64,000 bases of DNA from Planctomycetota bacterium (lineage in GTDB: Bacteria > Planctomycetota > Planctomycetia > Planctomycetales > Planctomycetaceae), in NCBI GenBank assembly GCA_023417655.1, contig JAEZFD010000011.1:1-64000 (forward strand), read 5' to 3'. Each line of letters starts with the position of its first letter. Within the stretch, counting starts at the first letter, position 1. Below are positions 25,209 to 33,930 of the stretch, one piece after another. The notes below the pieces were generated by a model. The model made no database searches. It was not told the DNA's origin and worked only from the letters and a program-made list of their open reading frames with translations. The position numbers and the translations under genes are program-made.

Positions 25209-25460
25209 TCAGTTCAATTCTGCCGCGCTCATGCCATCGTCATCCGCTTCAGGAGACTGGTCTTCTTCCCAGACGTGGAACGCTTCGTAGAGATCAGAGG
25301 AAACAAGAACAGCCTGCTGCTTTCCGATCACCATATTGATCGTTGTCGCCCCCAAGGCACAACGAAGTTCCCGCAACAGGGGAAGAGGGGCCATCAGAGT
25401 ATTCTGGGGAAGATCCCGGCATTCCTGAAGATCCAAGCAGGCCAAATCTGGCAATGACAT
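25209..25460 (-). CDS. Small conserved-looking protein of unknown function (83 aa)
   Basis: It starts at ATG 25460, which has AGGAGT 6 nt upstream; the longer frame to 25571 has no such signal. The protein reads MSLPDLACLDLQECRD, LMAPLPLLRELRCALGATTINMVIGKQQ and ends in a very acidic tail (EEDQSPEADDDGMSAAELN). There is no membrane segment or known motif; two Cys near the N-terminus are not in a zinc arrangement. A good ribosome site and an own terminator argue that it is a genuine monocistronic gene. No function is proposed. Confidence 0.6.
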   Translation of the reverse strand: MSLPDLACLDLQECRDLPQNTLMAPLPLLRELRCALGATTINMVIGKQQAVLVSSDLYEAFHVWEEDQSPEADDDGMSAAELN

Positions 25461-26013
25461 GAAATGACTCCTGAGACCCGATTTTTGATTGGTGAGTGGC
25501 TTCTGGCGTCCAAGATTGCCGGATGCCACCACGTGATGGCGAAAAGCGTCGTGTTGACGCAGTACTGACAAAGTTGAAGGTCGTCACATCATTCTGTGCC
25601 AGGCGGGATTGAATCAGGCATGGCAGTGACTTCAAAGGTCATATTCACGCGACTCGCAAGTTTCTTCAATGTTTCTTCCCACTCCTGCACCGAATTCCAG
25701 AAATGCCCCGTCCAGCGCAGCAGTTAAGAAGGATCTAACCGTCGAGCGAACTGGAGAGCTTGGGAGGAATAGGACGCGCTTCTGCGAATTTAGGGGCTTC
25801 CTAACGGCCGCATCTCATCGCTCGCGAAGTAAGCCTGACAACGTTGAGTTGCATTTGCGGATTTTGTGGACTCTCCTATGCTGTAGGCAGCAATTGCCCT
25901 CCCCGCTGTCCCTGCCCCACTGAGGCGTGATTGAGCACCGCCTGCAAAGCATGTCGCTGCGACTCCGACATCACGCCTGACAGCTCCTCACGCCGGAAGG
26001 AAGTGAAAGCCAC
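25461..26013. other. Divergent intergenic region with one candidate promoter
   Basis: 553 nt between the 83-residue gene (minus) and the LRR gene (plus). A possible sigma-70 promoter for the LRR gene is TTGCGG (25855-25860), 16 nt, TATGCT (25877-25882). The frames present have no plausible start signal or protein-like composition. Confidence 0.35.
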
Positions 26014-26841
26014 ATGAGCCAGTTCAGTTTGAAACTGCTGTTAGCTGCGATGTTTTTAGCGGCCGGCAATCAGGCCAGCATTCACGCTGCGGATCCGAAA
26101 CCCTCGAGCCCCGAAGCAATTGCAGCGATTCGCAAGGCCGGCGGAAACGTCATGCCGCTCGCGCAGAATGACCCCCGGCTCGATGTCTCACTGCATCTGG
26201 CAGGTCAGGCCGCCGATGACGCCGTCGTCGCCAAGGTCGCGGAACTGACCGATGTCACCTGGCTGAATCTTGCCGGAACGAAGGTGACCGATGATGGCCT
26301 GAAGTCTTTGTCAGGACTGAAAACCCTGGAAAAGCTCCACCTGGAACGCACCGGCATCACCGACGCCGGGTTGGTTCATCTCGCTCCACTGGAGAACCTG
26401 ACGTACCTGAATCTCTATGGAACCAAGGTGACCGATGCCGGACTGAAGCACCTGAAGGGCCTGAAAAAACTGAACCAGCTCTATGTCTGGCAGACCGGTA
26501 TCACGCCTGAAGGGATCAAGACTCTGAATGCAGAGTTTCCAAAACTGAAGGTCATTGGTGAGGCCGCTCCGTTCACTCCTCCTCCAAAACCAGAGGAGAA
26601 GAAACCGGAAGAAAAGAAGCCTGCTGACGCCAAAAAGCCTGAGGAAAAGAAGCCGGAAGCCAAACCGGAAGAGAAGAAGGCCGAGCCAAAACCTCAGCCG
26701 AAACCCGAAGAGAAAAAACCGGAAACGAAGCCCGAAGAAAAGAAGCCAGAGCCAAGACCGGAAGCAAAGCCCGAGCCGAAGCCTGAAGAGAAAAAGCCAG
26801 AGGCGAAGCCGGAAGAGAAACCCGCTCCCGAAAAGAAGTAA
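26014..26841 (+). CDS. Secreted leucine-rich-repeat protein with Pro/Glu/Lys-rich tail
   Basis: A 275-residue protein. The signal peptide covers residues 1-25 (LLLAAMFLAAGNQASIHAAD). Residues about 60-180 form LRRs of the cysteine-containing/RNI-like type with period about 24: VTWLNLAGTKVTDDGLKSL, LEKLHLERTGITDAGLVHL, LTYLNLYGTKVTDAGLKHL, LNQLYVWQTGITPEGIKTL. From about residue 190 the chain is almost only P, E, K and A in PEEKKPE-like units, likely extended and highly charged. It is probably a surface or periplasmic binding protein. Its own terminator follows. Confidence 0.85.
   Translation: MSQFSLKLLLAAMFLAAGNQASIHAADPKPSSPEAIAAIRKAGGNVMPLAQNDPRLDVSLHLAGQAADDAVVAKVAELTDVTWLNLAGTKVTDDGLKSLSGLKTLEKLHLERTGITDAGLVHLAPLENLTYLNLYGTKVTDAGLKHLKGLKKLNQLYVWQTGITPEGIKTLNAEFPKLKVIGEAAPFTPPPKPEEKKPEEKKPADAKKPEEKKPEAKPEEKKAEPKPQPKPEEKKPETKPEEKKPEPRPEAKPEPKPEEKKPEAKPEEKPAPEKK
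26580..26838 (+). repeat. Degenerate short tandem repeats coding a PEEKKPE tail
   Basis: The coding DNA of the LRR protein tail is built of imperfect units like CCGGAAGAGAAGAAGCC. Such arrays can change length by slippage, so strain-to-strain length variation is possible. All units keep frame. Confidence 0.6.
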
Positions 26842-26900
26842 GCTCCTTCGCGAGCGATTCAGGCCGCTTGCGTCGAACAGGCTCACTGCTGACAACATGC

Positions 26901-26935
26901 AACGACCGGTCTTTTATAAGACCGGTCGTTTTTGT
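26901..26935 (+). terminator. Rho-independent terminator of LRR gene
   Basis: AACGACCGGTCTT pairs with AAGACCGGTCGTT across a TTAT loop and is followed by a T-run. It begins 60 nt after the stop. Confidence 0.92.
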
Positions 26936-27105
26936 CTGTCATCCCATCGGAATGATCCCACCGCCGGAATCCCTCTTGGAGCATTCCGGAGTTCTGCCTA
27001 AACTCCCCCCGCAATCTCCGCAGACGTGATTCAATCGAATCTCCTGCAAAGATTCCTGCCTCGTGTTCCCGTCATCGCTGAGTCCCTTCCGTTACTGACA
27101 GTGTG

Positions 27106-27528
27106 ATGCGTCAGTCTTCCCGAATCTCCTGCTGGGTCATCTGCTGCCTGATGCTGCCTGCATTGACAGGTTGCGTCAGCCGTCGGCTCACGATCCGTTC
27201 CGATCCCCCGGGAGCACTGGTAGAAGTCGACGGAAAGCGGGTTGGACTCACGCCCGTCTCGATGGACTTCACCTATTACGGGACCCGGGAATTCACGCTG
27301 TCACACCCCGGATTCGAAACCCTTACGGTGCAGCAACCCGTCCGACGTCCGTTCTATCAGACGGTCCCGCTGGACTTCTTCACGAATCACTTCCTGCCTG
27401 GGAGAATCACCGACCGGCACGACTTCACTTACGTGCTGCAACCGCGAGTTGTTCCGATCGACGAAGAACAGAATCTCATTAAGCGCGGCCGGAATTTTCG
27501 CTCCCAGTCACAGGTCGGGCTGCCGTAG
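27106..27528 (+). CDS. PEGA-domain lipoprotein
   Basis: A 140-residue protein (ATG 27106; a GTG directly before it is an alternative). The signal sequence ends in the lipobox LTGC (ALTGCVSRR). The body begins with a PEGA-type segment, RLTIRSDPPGALVEVDGKRVGLTPVSMDFTYYGTREFTLSHPGFETL, followed by a basic, aromatic tail with FFTNHFLPGRITDRHDFTYVLQPR. PEGA proteins are surface-exposed in planctomycetes and other bacteria. It stands alone, and no partner is evident. Confidence 0.85.
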   Translation: MRQSSRISCWVICCLMLPALTGCVSRRLTIRSDPPGALVEVDGKRVGLTPVSMDFTYYGTREFTLSHPGFETLTVQQPVRRPFYQTVPLDFFTNHFLPGRITDRHDFTYVLQPRVVPIDEEQNLIKRGRNFRSQSQVGLP

Positions 27529-27746
27529 AGCGAAGCGTCCCTTGTATGGCGACCTGCACCAAAGAAATTCAAAATCGGAAATCTCGAAATTCAAAACTGT
27601 CGGGCAGCGAGCCTGACGGGGATCTTGCGACTTCAGATTCTTTCGAACTGGATGCTTTGAATTTCAGGTTTCACTCGCGTCACGCCGCGGCCATTTCCCC
27701 TGCCGTCTGATGAGCCCGCCGATTCGGCTCTAACTCCGCGATTCAA

Positions 27747-27797
27747 ACGGAAACGGCACGCTGTTCATTTCTGAACGACGTGCCGTTTCCGTGTTTT
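27747..27797. terminator. Hairpin terminator between PEGA gene and glmS
   Basis: A 14-bp perfect stem, ACGGAAACGGCACG / CGTGCCGTTTCCGT, with an 18-nt loop is followed on the plus strand by GTTTTTG. It lies between convergent genes, 23 nt past the glmS stop, and can act in both directions. Confidence 0.8.
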
Positions 27798-27819
27798 TGA
27801 CGGTATGACGCGGCGAGCG

Positions 27820-29682
27820 TTATTCCACTGTCACGCTCTTGGCGAGATTACGGGGACGGTCCACGTTGCAGCCTCGCAGCAGAGCGATGTGATAGGCCAA
27901 AAGCTGCAGCGGGATCGACGTGACGAGTGGCGACAGACATTCATCGGTCTCCGGGACAAAGATGACGTCGTCCGCCAGATCGGCAATCCGCTCATCACCT
28001 TCACAGGCAATGGCGATGACCGGCCCCTTTCGGGCTTTCACTTCTTCCAGATTGCTGATGATCTTGGGATAGATCCCCCCCTTCGGGACAATGAACACAC
28101 TGGGGGTGCTCTCATCCACAAGGGCGAGTGGACCATGTTTCATTTCGGCAGCAGGATAGCCTTCCGCATGGATGTAGCTGATTTCTTTCAGCTTCAGGGC
28201 CCCTTCCAGAGCGACCGGGAAGTTGTACAGACGCCCCAGATACAGGAAGTTCGAGCACTGATGATACTTCTCCGCAATCTCTTTGACAGCATCGTGACAC
28301 TGCAGGGCCTGTTCCACTTTCTCAGGCATCTTCCGGAGTTCCCGAATGATGTTTTTCCCTGCCTGATACGACATGTGTCGCATCCGGCCAAAGAAGAGCG
28401 CCAAGAGAGTCAGCACCGTCACCTGTGAGGTGAAGGCCTTCGTGGAGGCCACTCCGACTTCAGAGCCGGCATGCAGATAGACGCCCCCGTCCGCCTCACG
28501 GGCGATCGTTGAACCCACCACATTGCAGATGGCCAGTGTTGGATGTCCTTTTCGTTTGCATTCCCGCATGGCGGCCAGCGTGTCGGCCGTCTCACCAGAC
28601 TGCGTGATCGCAAAGATCATCGTGCGATCATTCAGCGGCGGATTGCGATAACGCAATTCACTCGCATATTCCACCTCGACCGGAATTCGCGCGAATTCCT
28701 CAATCAGGTACTCGCCGACGAGTCCGGCGTGCCAGCTGGTTCCGCAGGCCGTCAGTACGATCCGGTCAATTCGACGCAACTGCTGCGTCGTCAGATTCAG
28801 TCCCCCAAAGATGGAGGTCGCTTCGTCATCATCCAGACGCCCTCGCATGGCGTTCTCGATGGTGGTCGGCTGCTCGAAGATTTCCTTGAGCATGTAATGG
28901 GCATACGGCCCCAGCTCAATATCGGTGGAGACCTGATCCAGTGTCCGAATGGACGGCGCCAGCTGGCCGATATCACGATGCCGGATCTCCATCCCATCCG
29001 GGGTGAGAATGGCAATCTCATGATCAGCAAGATAAACGACCTGATCGGTATACCCGATCAATGGAGTCGCATCGCTGGCCAGGAAATACTCTCCATCACC
29101 GACTCCCACAACGAGCGGACTACCGTTTCGTGCGGCGATCAGAGTGTCAGGGCAATCGCGGAAGAGAGTCGCCAGCCCATAGGTCCCCTTCAGTTTCCGC
29201 AGAGTCATTTCCAAGGCGGCGAGGCATGTCTTCTGTGTAATCGGAGCATCACTGAGTCGGGCCTGCTCCTCCACGTGATGGGCCAGCAGATGGGCGACCA
29301 CTTCCGTGTCAGTGTCTGTCCGAAACACATAACCCAGCTGCTGCAACTGATTTCGCAGGATGTTGTAGTTTTCAATCACCCCGTTGTGGACGAGAACGAC
29401 CGCCCCGTCCCCTCCGATGTGGGGATGCGAGTTCTTGTCACACGGAGCCCCGTGCGTTGCCCAGCGTGTGTGACCGATTCCGACTGTTCCGACGACCGGC
29501 TGTTCTTCCAGAAGTGTGGCGAGTTCCTGAACGCGGCCAGTCTTCTTTCGAACCTGAATATTTCCATTGAGGGCGACAGCAATCCCAGCACTGTCATAGC
29601 CGCGATACTCCAGTCGATGGAGCCCTTCGACCAGAAAATTCGTTACGTCCCGCGTACCGATGTATCCGACAATCCCGCACAT
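27820..29682 (-). CDS. glmS: Glutamine--fructose-6-phosphate aminotransferase
   Basis: Makes glucosamine-6-phosphate, the entry to UDP-GlcNAc. The N-terminus MCGIVGYIG exposes the Cys nucleophile of the class II glutaminase domain, with LEYRGYDSAGIAV and GIGHTRWATHG. The C-terminal half has two SIS domains: TACGTSWHAGLVGEY, TQSGETADTLAAM and, later, FLYLGRLYNFPVALEGALKLKEISYIHAEGYPAAEMKHGP. It ends in RNLAKSVTVE with the conserved Lys. Length 620 residues is normal. I saw no glmS ribozyme core in the upstream gap, but did not fold it. Confidence 0.97.
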   Translation of the reverse strand: MCGIVGYIGTRDVTNFLVEGLHRLEYRGYDSAGIAVALNGNIQVRKKTGRVQELATLLEEQPVVGTVGIGHTRWATHGAPCDKNSHPHIGGDGAVVLVHNGVIENYNILRNQLQQLGYVFRTDTDTEVVAHLLAHHVEEQARLSDAPITQKTCLAALEMTLRKLKGTYGLATLFRDCPDTLIAARNGSPLVVGVGDGEYFLASDATPLIGYTDQVVYLADHEIAILTPDGMEIRHRDIGQLAPSIRTLDQVSTDIELGPYAHYMLKEIFEQPTTIENAMRGRLDDDEATSIFGGLNLTTQQLRRIDRIVLTACGTSWHAGLVGEYLIEEFARIPVEVEYASELRYRNPPLNDRTMIFAITQSGETADTLAAMRECKRKGHPTLAICNVVGSTIAREADGGVYLHAGSEVGVASTKAFTSQVTVLTLLALFFGRMRHMSYQAGKNIIRELRKMPEKVEQALQCHDAVKEIAEKYHQCSNFLYLGRLYNFPVALEGALKLKEISYIHAEGYPAAEMKHGPLALVDESTPSVFIVPKGGIYPKIISNLEEVKARKGPVIAIACEGDERIADLADDVIFVPETDECLSPLVTSIPLQLLAYHIALLRGCNVDRPRNLAKSVTVE

Positions 29683-30371
29683 AATTCGTCATGCTTTCTC
29701 TGAGAGAAAAGTTCTGACTTTCTGATGTCTGGGTCACAGTCATCTGAAAGCCAGATTCATTATTTCGGGCTGCTGATGCAGGAACAGTGATCTTTCCATC
29801 CCCGACTGCAGCCGACAGCTCGGCGGTCTTTAAAACTCTGTGAATCCGAGATTCCTTCGGATGTCGGATTGACCGCCACGGACCGCCCTGCGTATTCCTT
29901 TGAATCAGCACAGTCCGTATCATTCTCACGCTGGGAACAGAGACGTCACCGCCGGTATGGACCAGCAGTCTTTCCGCTTATTCCGGTGCCGGGACTTCGG
30001 TCCTATAGGGCAACCGGACAGATGGGGTCAAGATCAGCCCCAGGTATCGTTCCAATCAACGTCCTTGAATCCCACATTTGCCGTTGATAACCATTCCTTC
30101 TGCAGAAAAATCCGTCGGAATATTCCCCTGCAACTTGAACCCATTTCCCCCAATTGTCACATTTTCATTCCAATTCCCCGCACCACGCGGATAATCGGAC
30201 TTTGAGAATTTCCCACGCTGCTCGAGCTTGCACTTTTCCGATCTAGCTTTCACGTCGATATGTGCAAGAGGGCACGTGTACTCTCCAAGATGACCGGGCC
30301 CAGCAGGTTCCTCATCTGCCACGGCAGCCTCGCCGTGACGCCCGCGGCTTCGGCAACTGAATGCGTCAACT
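29683..30371. other. Long divergent intergenic region, nothing recognised
   Basis: 689 nt between glmS (minus) and the CxxCH secreted protein (plus). It must carry both promoters. It contains several broken frames without start signals and a pyrimidine-rich stretch at about 30.12-30.19 kb. No tRNA, riboswitch or repeat is recognised. Confidence 0.4.
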
Positions 30372-32420
30372 ATGCAGCACACTCACGATCACGCTCCAAC
30401 GTCATGCCGCGCTGGAGGAAGCGAGGATTGCATTCGTCGAAGCGGTGCCCGGTTTGGATTCCTGGTCTGCCTGACGGCAGTGATCGCCTCGAGTGGATCG
30501 CTGCAGGCGAACCCGAGTTCGCCGGAGTCTCCGGCACCGTCGGCTGCCCCGTCATCCACTCCATCGACTGCGCCTGAGCCAGTGGATCCCTTGGTGACTC
30601 GCGTGGCTCAGGCCATCGAAATCACCAAGAAGCGCAATCTCGACTTCCAGCGGCACACCCCTTGGCAGATTCTGCATGGACTGCTGGCGCTCCGCGAAAA
30701 TTATACGATCAAAAACGGATCGCAGTACGTGAATGCGTTGGATTTTCTGTCCACGCAAGCTCGTTACAAAGGCGCGGCCTGGTTTGAAGCGACCCCTCAT
30801 GGCGGGCGTGCCCATCCGTACAACGGCACTCCTTACGATTTCGAAGGGCACGTCAATCAGTCTCTTTCGATCATCGCCATGTGTAATGTCCCGCTCACTC
30901 ATGAGTTCCGGACTGGCAGCGGGAAGATCGTCACCATGGCCGACATGGTTCGCCATGCCCAGATGAACGTCCAGTCTCACGAAGAACTGACTTGGACTCT
31001 CTGGTTCCTGACCCATTATCTCGATCAGGACACCGCTTGGACGAATTTCAGAGGCGAGCGATGGAGCATGGAAGCTCTGGTACGGAACCAGAACTCCTCC
31101 TCAGTTCTGACAGCTCCCTGCGGAGGTTGCCACAACCTCTTCGCTCTCGCTTATGCCCGCAATGCCTACATGCAGAAGCATGGTCAATTGCGAGGTGCCT
31201 GGCTGGAAGCTGACCAGAAGCTGCAGCAGTACATTTCCACCGCTCAGGCGATGCAGAATCGCGATGGCTCGTTTGCAACCCAATTCTTCAAGGCTCGTGG
31301 ATACAGCACTGACTTCAATGAACGCATCAAGTCTTCCGGGCACATGCTGGAATGGCTGCTGGTGGCTCTGCCGAAATCCCGCCTGAATGAACCATGGATT
31401 CGCAATGGGGTCCTGACTCTGGCGAACGACATGATTCAGAATGCGGCTCAGCCTGCCGACTGCGGACCACTCTATCACTCCCTGCATGCTCTGGTCCTTT
31501 ACCAACAGCGGATGCAGCCGCAGAACGAACCAACGGCCCAGGAACAGCTGACCGCGAAGCCGGAACTCCCGCAGAACCCGGCTCGAACGGTTCAGACCCT
31601 GCCAGGTGCAGCAAATGGAAACAGCTCTGTCACGATCGTTCGCGACCCACAGGGGGCTCAGACTCCAGCGACAATGTCACCGACTGCTCCTGCTCCAAAT
31701 ACACTTCCCGGTCAGGCAGTGACGTCGGTCAGCCCGCCAGCTCCGCAATCACCAGTGAAGCCGACAACACCACCGGCCCTGTCGACTCCGCCGGCCCTCG
31801 TTGCCCCACCAGCCTCACGAGGTGGAAATCGGTTCATGCCACGGCAGCCAGCCCGACTCGCTGATCAGCCTCTGTTGCGTCGCCTTTCCGGCGAAGGTGA
31901 CAAAGAGGGAGTCACGCCTGTCCCCGTCACTGAACCCGAGATCGAGCCTTCACAGCTGACACCATTCCCCGGCGGTATGCCGATCCTGAAACCGTCGGCC
32001 GCTCAGAAGATCTCTCCGAAGACCGAAGCTGCCGCTGACGGAAAAGAGACGGAATCTGAAACCGACGCGAAATCGGGAACTGCCATCACTGAACCCGGAA
32101 CCAAAGCTGCAGCCACAGGCGCTCCGCAACCTCCAACGGAAATGCCTGCGACAGAGGCGACGAAGACTGCCACACCTGCTGACGCCAACTCCGGGGAGAA
32201 AAAGGCCGAAAAGAAGGCAGACGACAACAAGCCGGAATCGCCCAAAGGAGCTGAGCCTGCTTCCAAGTCCCCGGAAACAACTGAGCCTGTAAAGCCTGCC
32301 GAGAAATCAGCAGATAAACCTACCAACAAACCGCTTCAGGCTCCCGCTGCCGAGGACAAGGCGAACACGACTCCGCCGGCCACACCCGAAGTCGCACAGA
32401 AACCGACCGGGACCAAGTAA
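30372..32420 (+). CDS. Secreted protein with CxxCH motif and Pro-rich tail
   Basis: A 682-residue protein. A hydrophobic segment at about residues 28-46 (FGFLVCLTAVIASSGSLQA) is a signal peptide with a long N-region. Residues 75-380 look helical and globular: TPWQILHGLLALRENYTI, THEELTWTLWFLTHYL-like pieces, GSFATQFFKARGYSTDFNERIKSSGHMLEWLLVALP. This resembles alpha/alpha-toroid proteins. A CGGCH motif at 250-254 could bind heme c or a metal. From about 395 on it is Pro/Ala/Thr/Lys-rich and disordered. The family is unknown to me. A terminator follows at 32447. Confidence 0.7.
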   Translation: MQHTHDHAPTSCRAGGSEDCIRRSGARFGFLVCLTAVIASSGSLQANPSSPESPAPSAAPSSTPSTAPEPVDPLVTRVAQAIEITKKRNLDFQRHTPWQILHGLLALRENYTIKNGSQYVNALDFLSTQARYKGAAWFEATPHGGRAHPYNGTPYDFEGHVNQSLSIIAMCNVPLTHEFRTGSGKIVTMADMVRHAQMNVQSHEELTWTLWFLTHYLDQDTAWTNFRGERWSMEALVRNQNSSSVLTAPCGGCHNLFALAYARNAYMQKHGQLRGAWLEADQKLQQYISTAQAMQNRDGSFATQFFKARGYSTDFNERIKSSGHMLEWLLVALPKSRLNEPWIRNGVLTLANDMIQNAAQPADCGPLYHSLHALVLYQQRMQPQNEPTAQEQLTAKPELPQNPARTVQTLPGAANGNSSVTIVRDPQGAQTPATMSPTAPAPNTLPGQAVTSVSPPAPQSPVKPTTPPALSTPPALVAPPASRGGNRFMPRQPARLADQPLLRRLSGEGDKEGVTPVPVTEPEIEPSQLTPFPGGMPILKPSAAQKISPKTEAAADGKETESETDAKSGTAITEPGTKAAATGAPQPPTEMPATEATKTATPADANSGEKKAEKKADDNKPESPKGAEPASKSPETTEPVKPAEKSADKPTNKPLQAPAAEDKANTTPPATPEVAQKPTGTK

Positions 32421-32446
32421 CCTCGTCGGGATTAATGGAACTCACA

Positions 32447-32490
32447 AAGAGCGGTGGTCTGAAAATCAGGTCACCGCTCTTCTCCATTTT
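32447..32490 (+). terminator. Rho-independent terminator
   Basis: AAGAGCGGTG pairs with CACCGCTCTT, followed by CTCCATTTT, 27 nt after the stop of the CxxCH protein gene. Confidence 0.87.
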
Positions 32491-32586
32491 AGCGTGTCTG
32501 CATTGTGCCTGCGGCTTGACACCTGCAGCGCTCCTCTCCAAATTCGAGCGGATTTCACTTCTTCCTTCCGCTCCGAGAGTCCCCTG

Positions 32587-33687
32587 ATGCAGAATCTGCT
32601 TGGATGTCACCAGTCTGACCTGGAGACACCGGCGTTATGCCTGGACCTCGACCATTACGAGAGCATCGCGTCGCAGCACTCGTCGCCGGGGGTGAATCCC
32701 GCAGGGTCTCTCCGCTGGTGGCCCGTCGGTGATGAATTGTCATTGCCCCCTATTGCCGCAGTTCACCGCACTCACGGTGCTGCCGGGCTGAGCTTTTCGC
32801 ACTTACCTGCTCTGATCAAAGCCAGCACTCAAAATGACCAGCGACTTCATTACAACGGAAAGATCTCCTGCGGGTGGCAGGCCCAACTCCTGAATCAACT
32901 TTCGCCGGACAGCTGCATCGTTTTTGAATGCGACCACTACGTTCAGGCCGAGATCCTTTCAAATACTGCGCAGCGTCTCAACCGAACGTTTGATGTGCTT
33001 CTGGAAGTGAATCTGGGATTGAACCGAACCGGCGTCCGGCCCGGAGCCGACGGCCGCGATCTTGCTCAGGGGTTGCAGAGTCTGCAGGGAATCCGCGTCG
33101 TTGGATTTTGCGGAGATCTGGGAGATCAACTGGATTCGCCGTCGAATTTCCGCTGGTTCGAGGCACGCGTAAAGCTGATGACCGACCTGCGGACGTCGTT
33201 TCCCGCAGAATCGCGTGAAGCCGTGCAGGTTCATCTCAAGGGAGACCATGCCCTCCGGGAACTTGTGGTTGATTCAGTCGATTCAGAGGTGACTGACCTG
33301 CACCTGCAGACGACATCCCGAGGGGATGAAAAGTCGAATCCATTTTCTGTTATTTCTTCTGTCGTCAGCCGCTGCAAGTTGGAACGAGCAGTCATTGACG
33401 CAGGACTTCGGCACATCGGCAGGAGGTCTCAATGGTCAATCACAGAGACCGCATTCGGACGATTGTTGCCTGACATCGCCGATATCGACGTCGCCGACAC
33501 GATGACCACTTTGACGCTCGGGCCGGAATCACTCGACCTGGTGATGGGTGATACACTGCGAATTCGCCCGCCTTGCCCTCAACTGGCATTACAACTGGCG
33601 AGTCGCCTGTACGGAGTCAGGCAGGGAGTCGTCGAAGGAGTCTGGCACCGGGACTCGTCACGAGTCTGGGCCAGCGAGGAAATCTGA
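32587..33687 (+). CDS. D-threonine aldolase/D-serine dehydratase-like protein, probably inactive
   Basis: A protein of about 366 residues from ATG 32587 (the frame is open to 32494). The overall pattern is that of the alanine-racemase-N plus DSD1-C fold: LETPALCLDLDHYESIA at the start, LLEVNLGLNRTGVRPG in the barrel, AVIDAGLRHIG, and a C-terminal LVMGDTLRIRPPCPQLALQLASRLYGVRQG. The family motif R-P-H-V-K-T-H is replaced by A-A-V-H-R-T-H, so the PLP lysine appears to be Arg. The C-terminal zinc His-x-Cys pair (normally PNHxC) reads PPC without the His. It is therefore likely a non-catalytic relative or has another chemistry. Confidence 0.72.
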   Translation: MQNLLGCHQSDLETPALCLDLDHYESIASQHSSPGVNPAGSLRWWPVGDELSLPPIAAVHRTHGAAGLSFSHLPALIKASTQNDQRLHYNGKISCGWQAQLLNQLSPDSCIVFECDHYVQAEILSNTAQRLNRTFDVLLEVNLGLNRTGVRPGADGRDLAQGLQSLQGIRVVGFCGDLGDQLDSPSNFRWFEARVKLMTDLRTSFPAESREAVQVHLKGDHALRELVVDSVDSEVTDLHLQTTSRGDEKSNPFSVISSVVSRCKLERAVIDAGLRHIGRRSQWSITETAFGRLLPDIADIDVADTMTTLTLGPESLDLVMGDTLRIRPPCPQLALQLASRLYGVRQGVVEGVWHRDSSRVWASEEI

Positions 33688-33930
33688 TTTGAGAATCAAT
33701 CCCAAAATCACAGGCCGACGGAACTGCTCTCCGCGGTCACATTCCCAACTGAATTCAGGACTGGAAGTCAATGCTCCACCTGAGCTTTTGATTTTCCCCC
33801 CTTCCGGTCTGGCAATTCGCAAGCCTCTTCCATTACGCTGGGAGACTGCGCCCGACCCGACGTCCAATCGAGGGTCAGGATGAACTGACACAGGAGCGAT
33901 GATTCCCATGAAGTGTCGCACTGAGTCAGT

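Noticed and set aside
25669..25923. Plus-strand frame of 84 codons before the LRR gene
   Set aside because: No ribosome site, Arg/Ser/Pro-rich random-looking product, and it overlaps the best candidate promoter of the LRR gene.
28543..29703. Open frame of 386 codons on the plus strand opposite glmS
   Set aside because: Shadow of GlmS; no start signal and no family resemblance.
29683..30371. Possible glmS ribozyme or other riboswitch in the long gap before glmS
   Set aside because: No recognisable conserved core was found by eye, and the ribozyme is mainly a Firmicutes feature; only a covariance search could decide.
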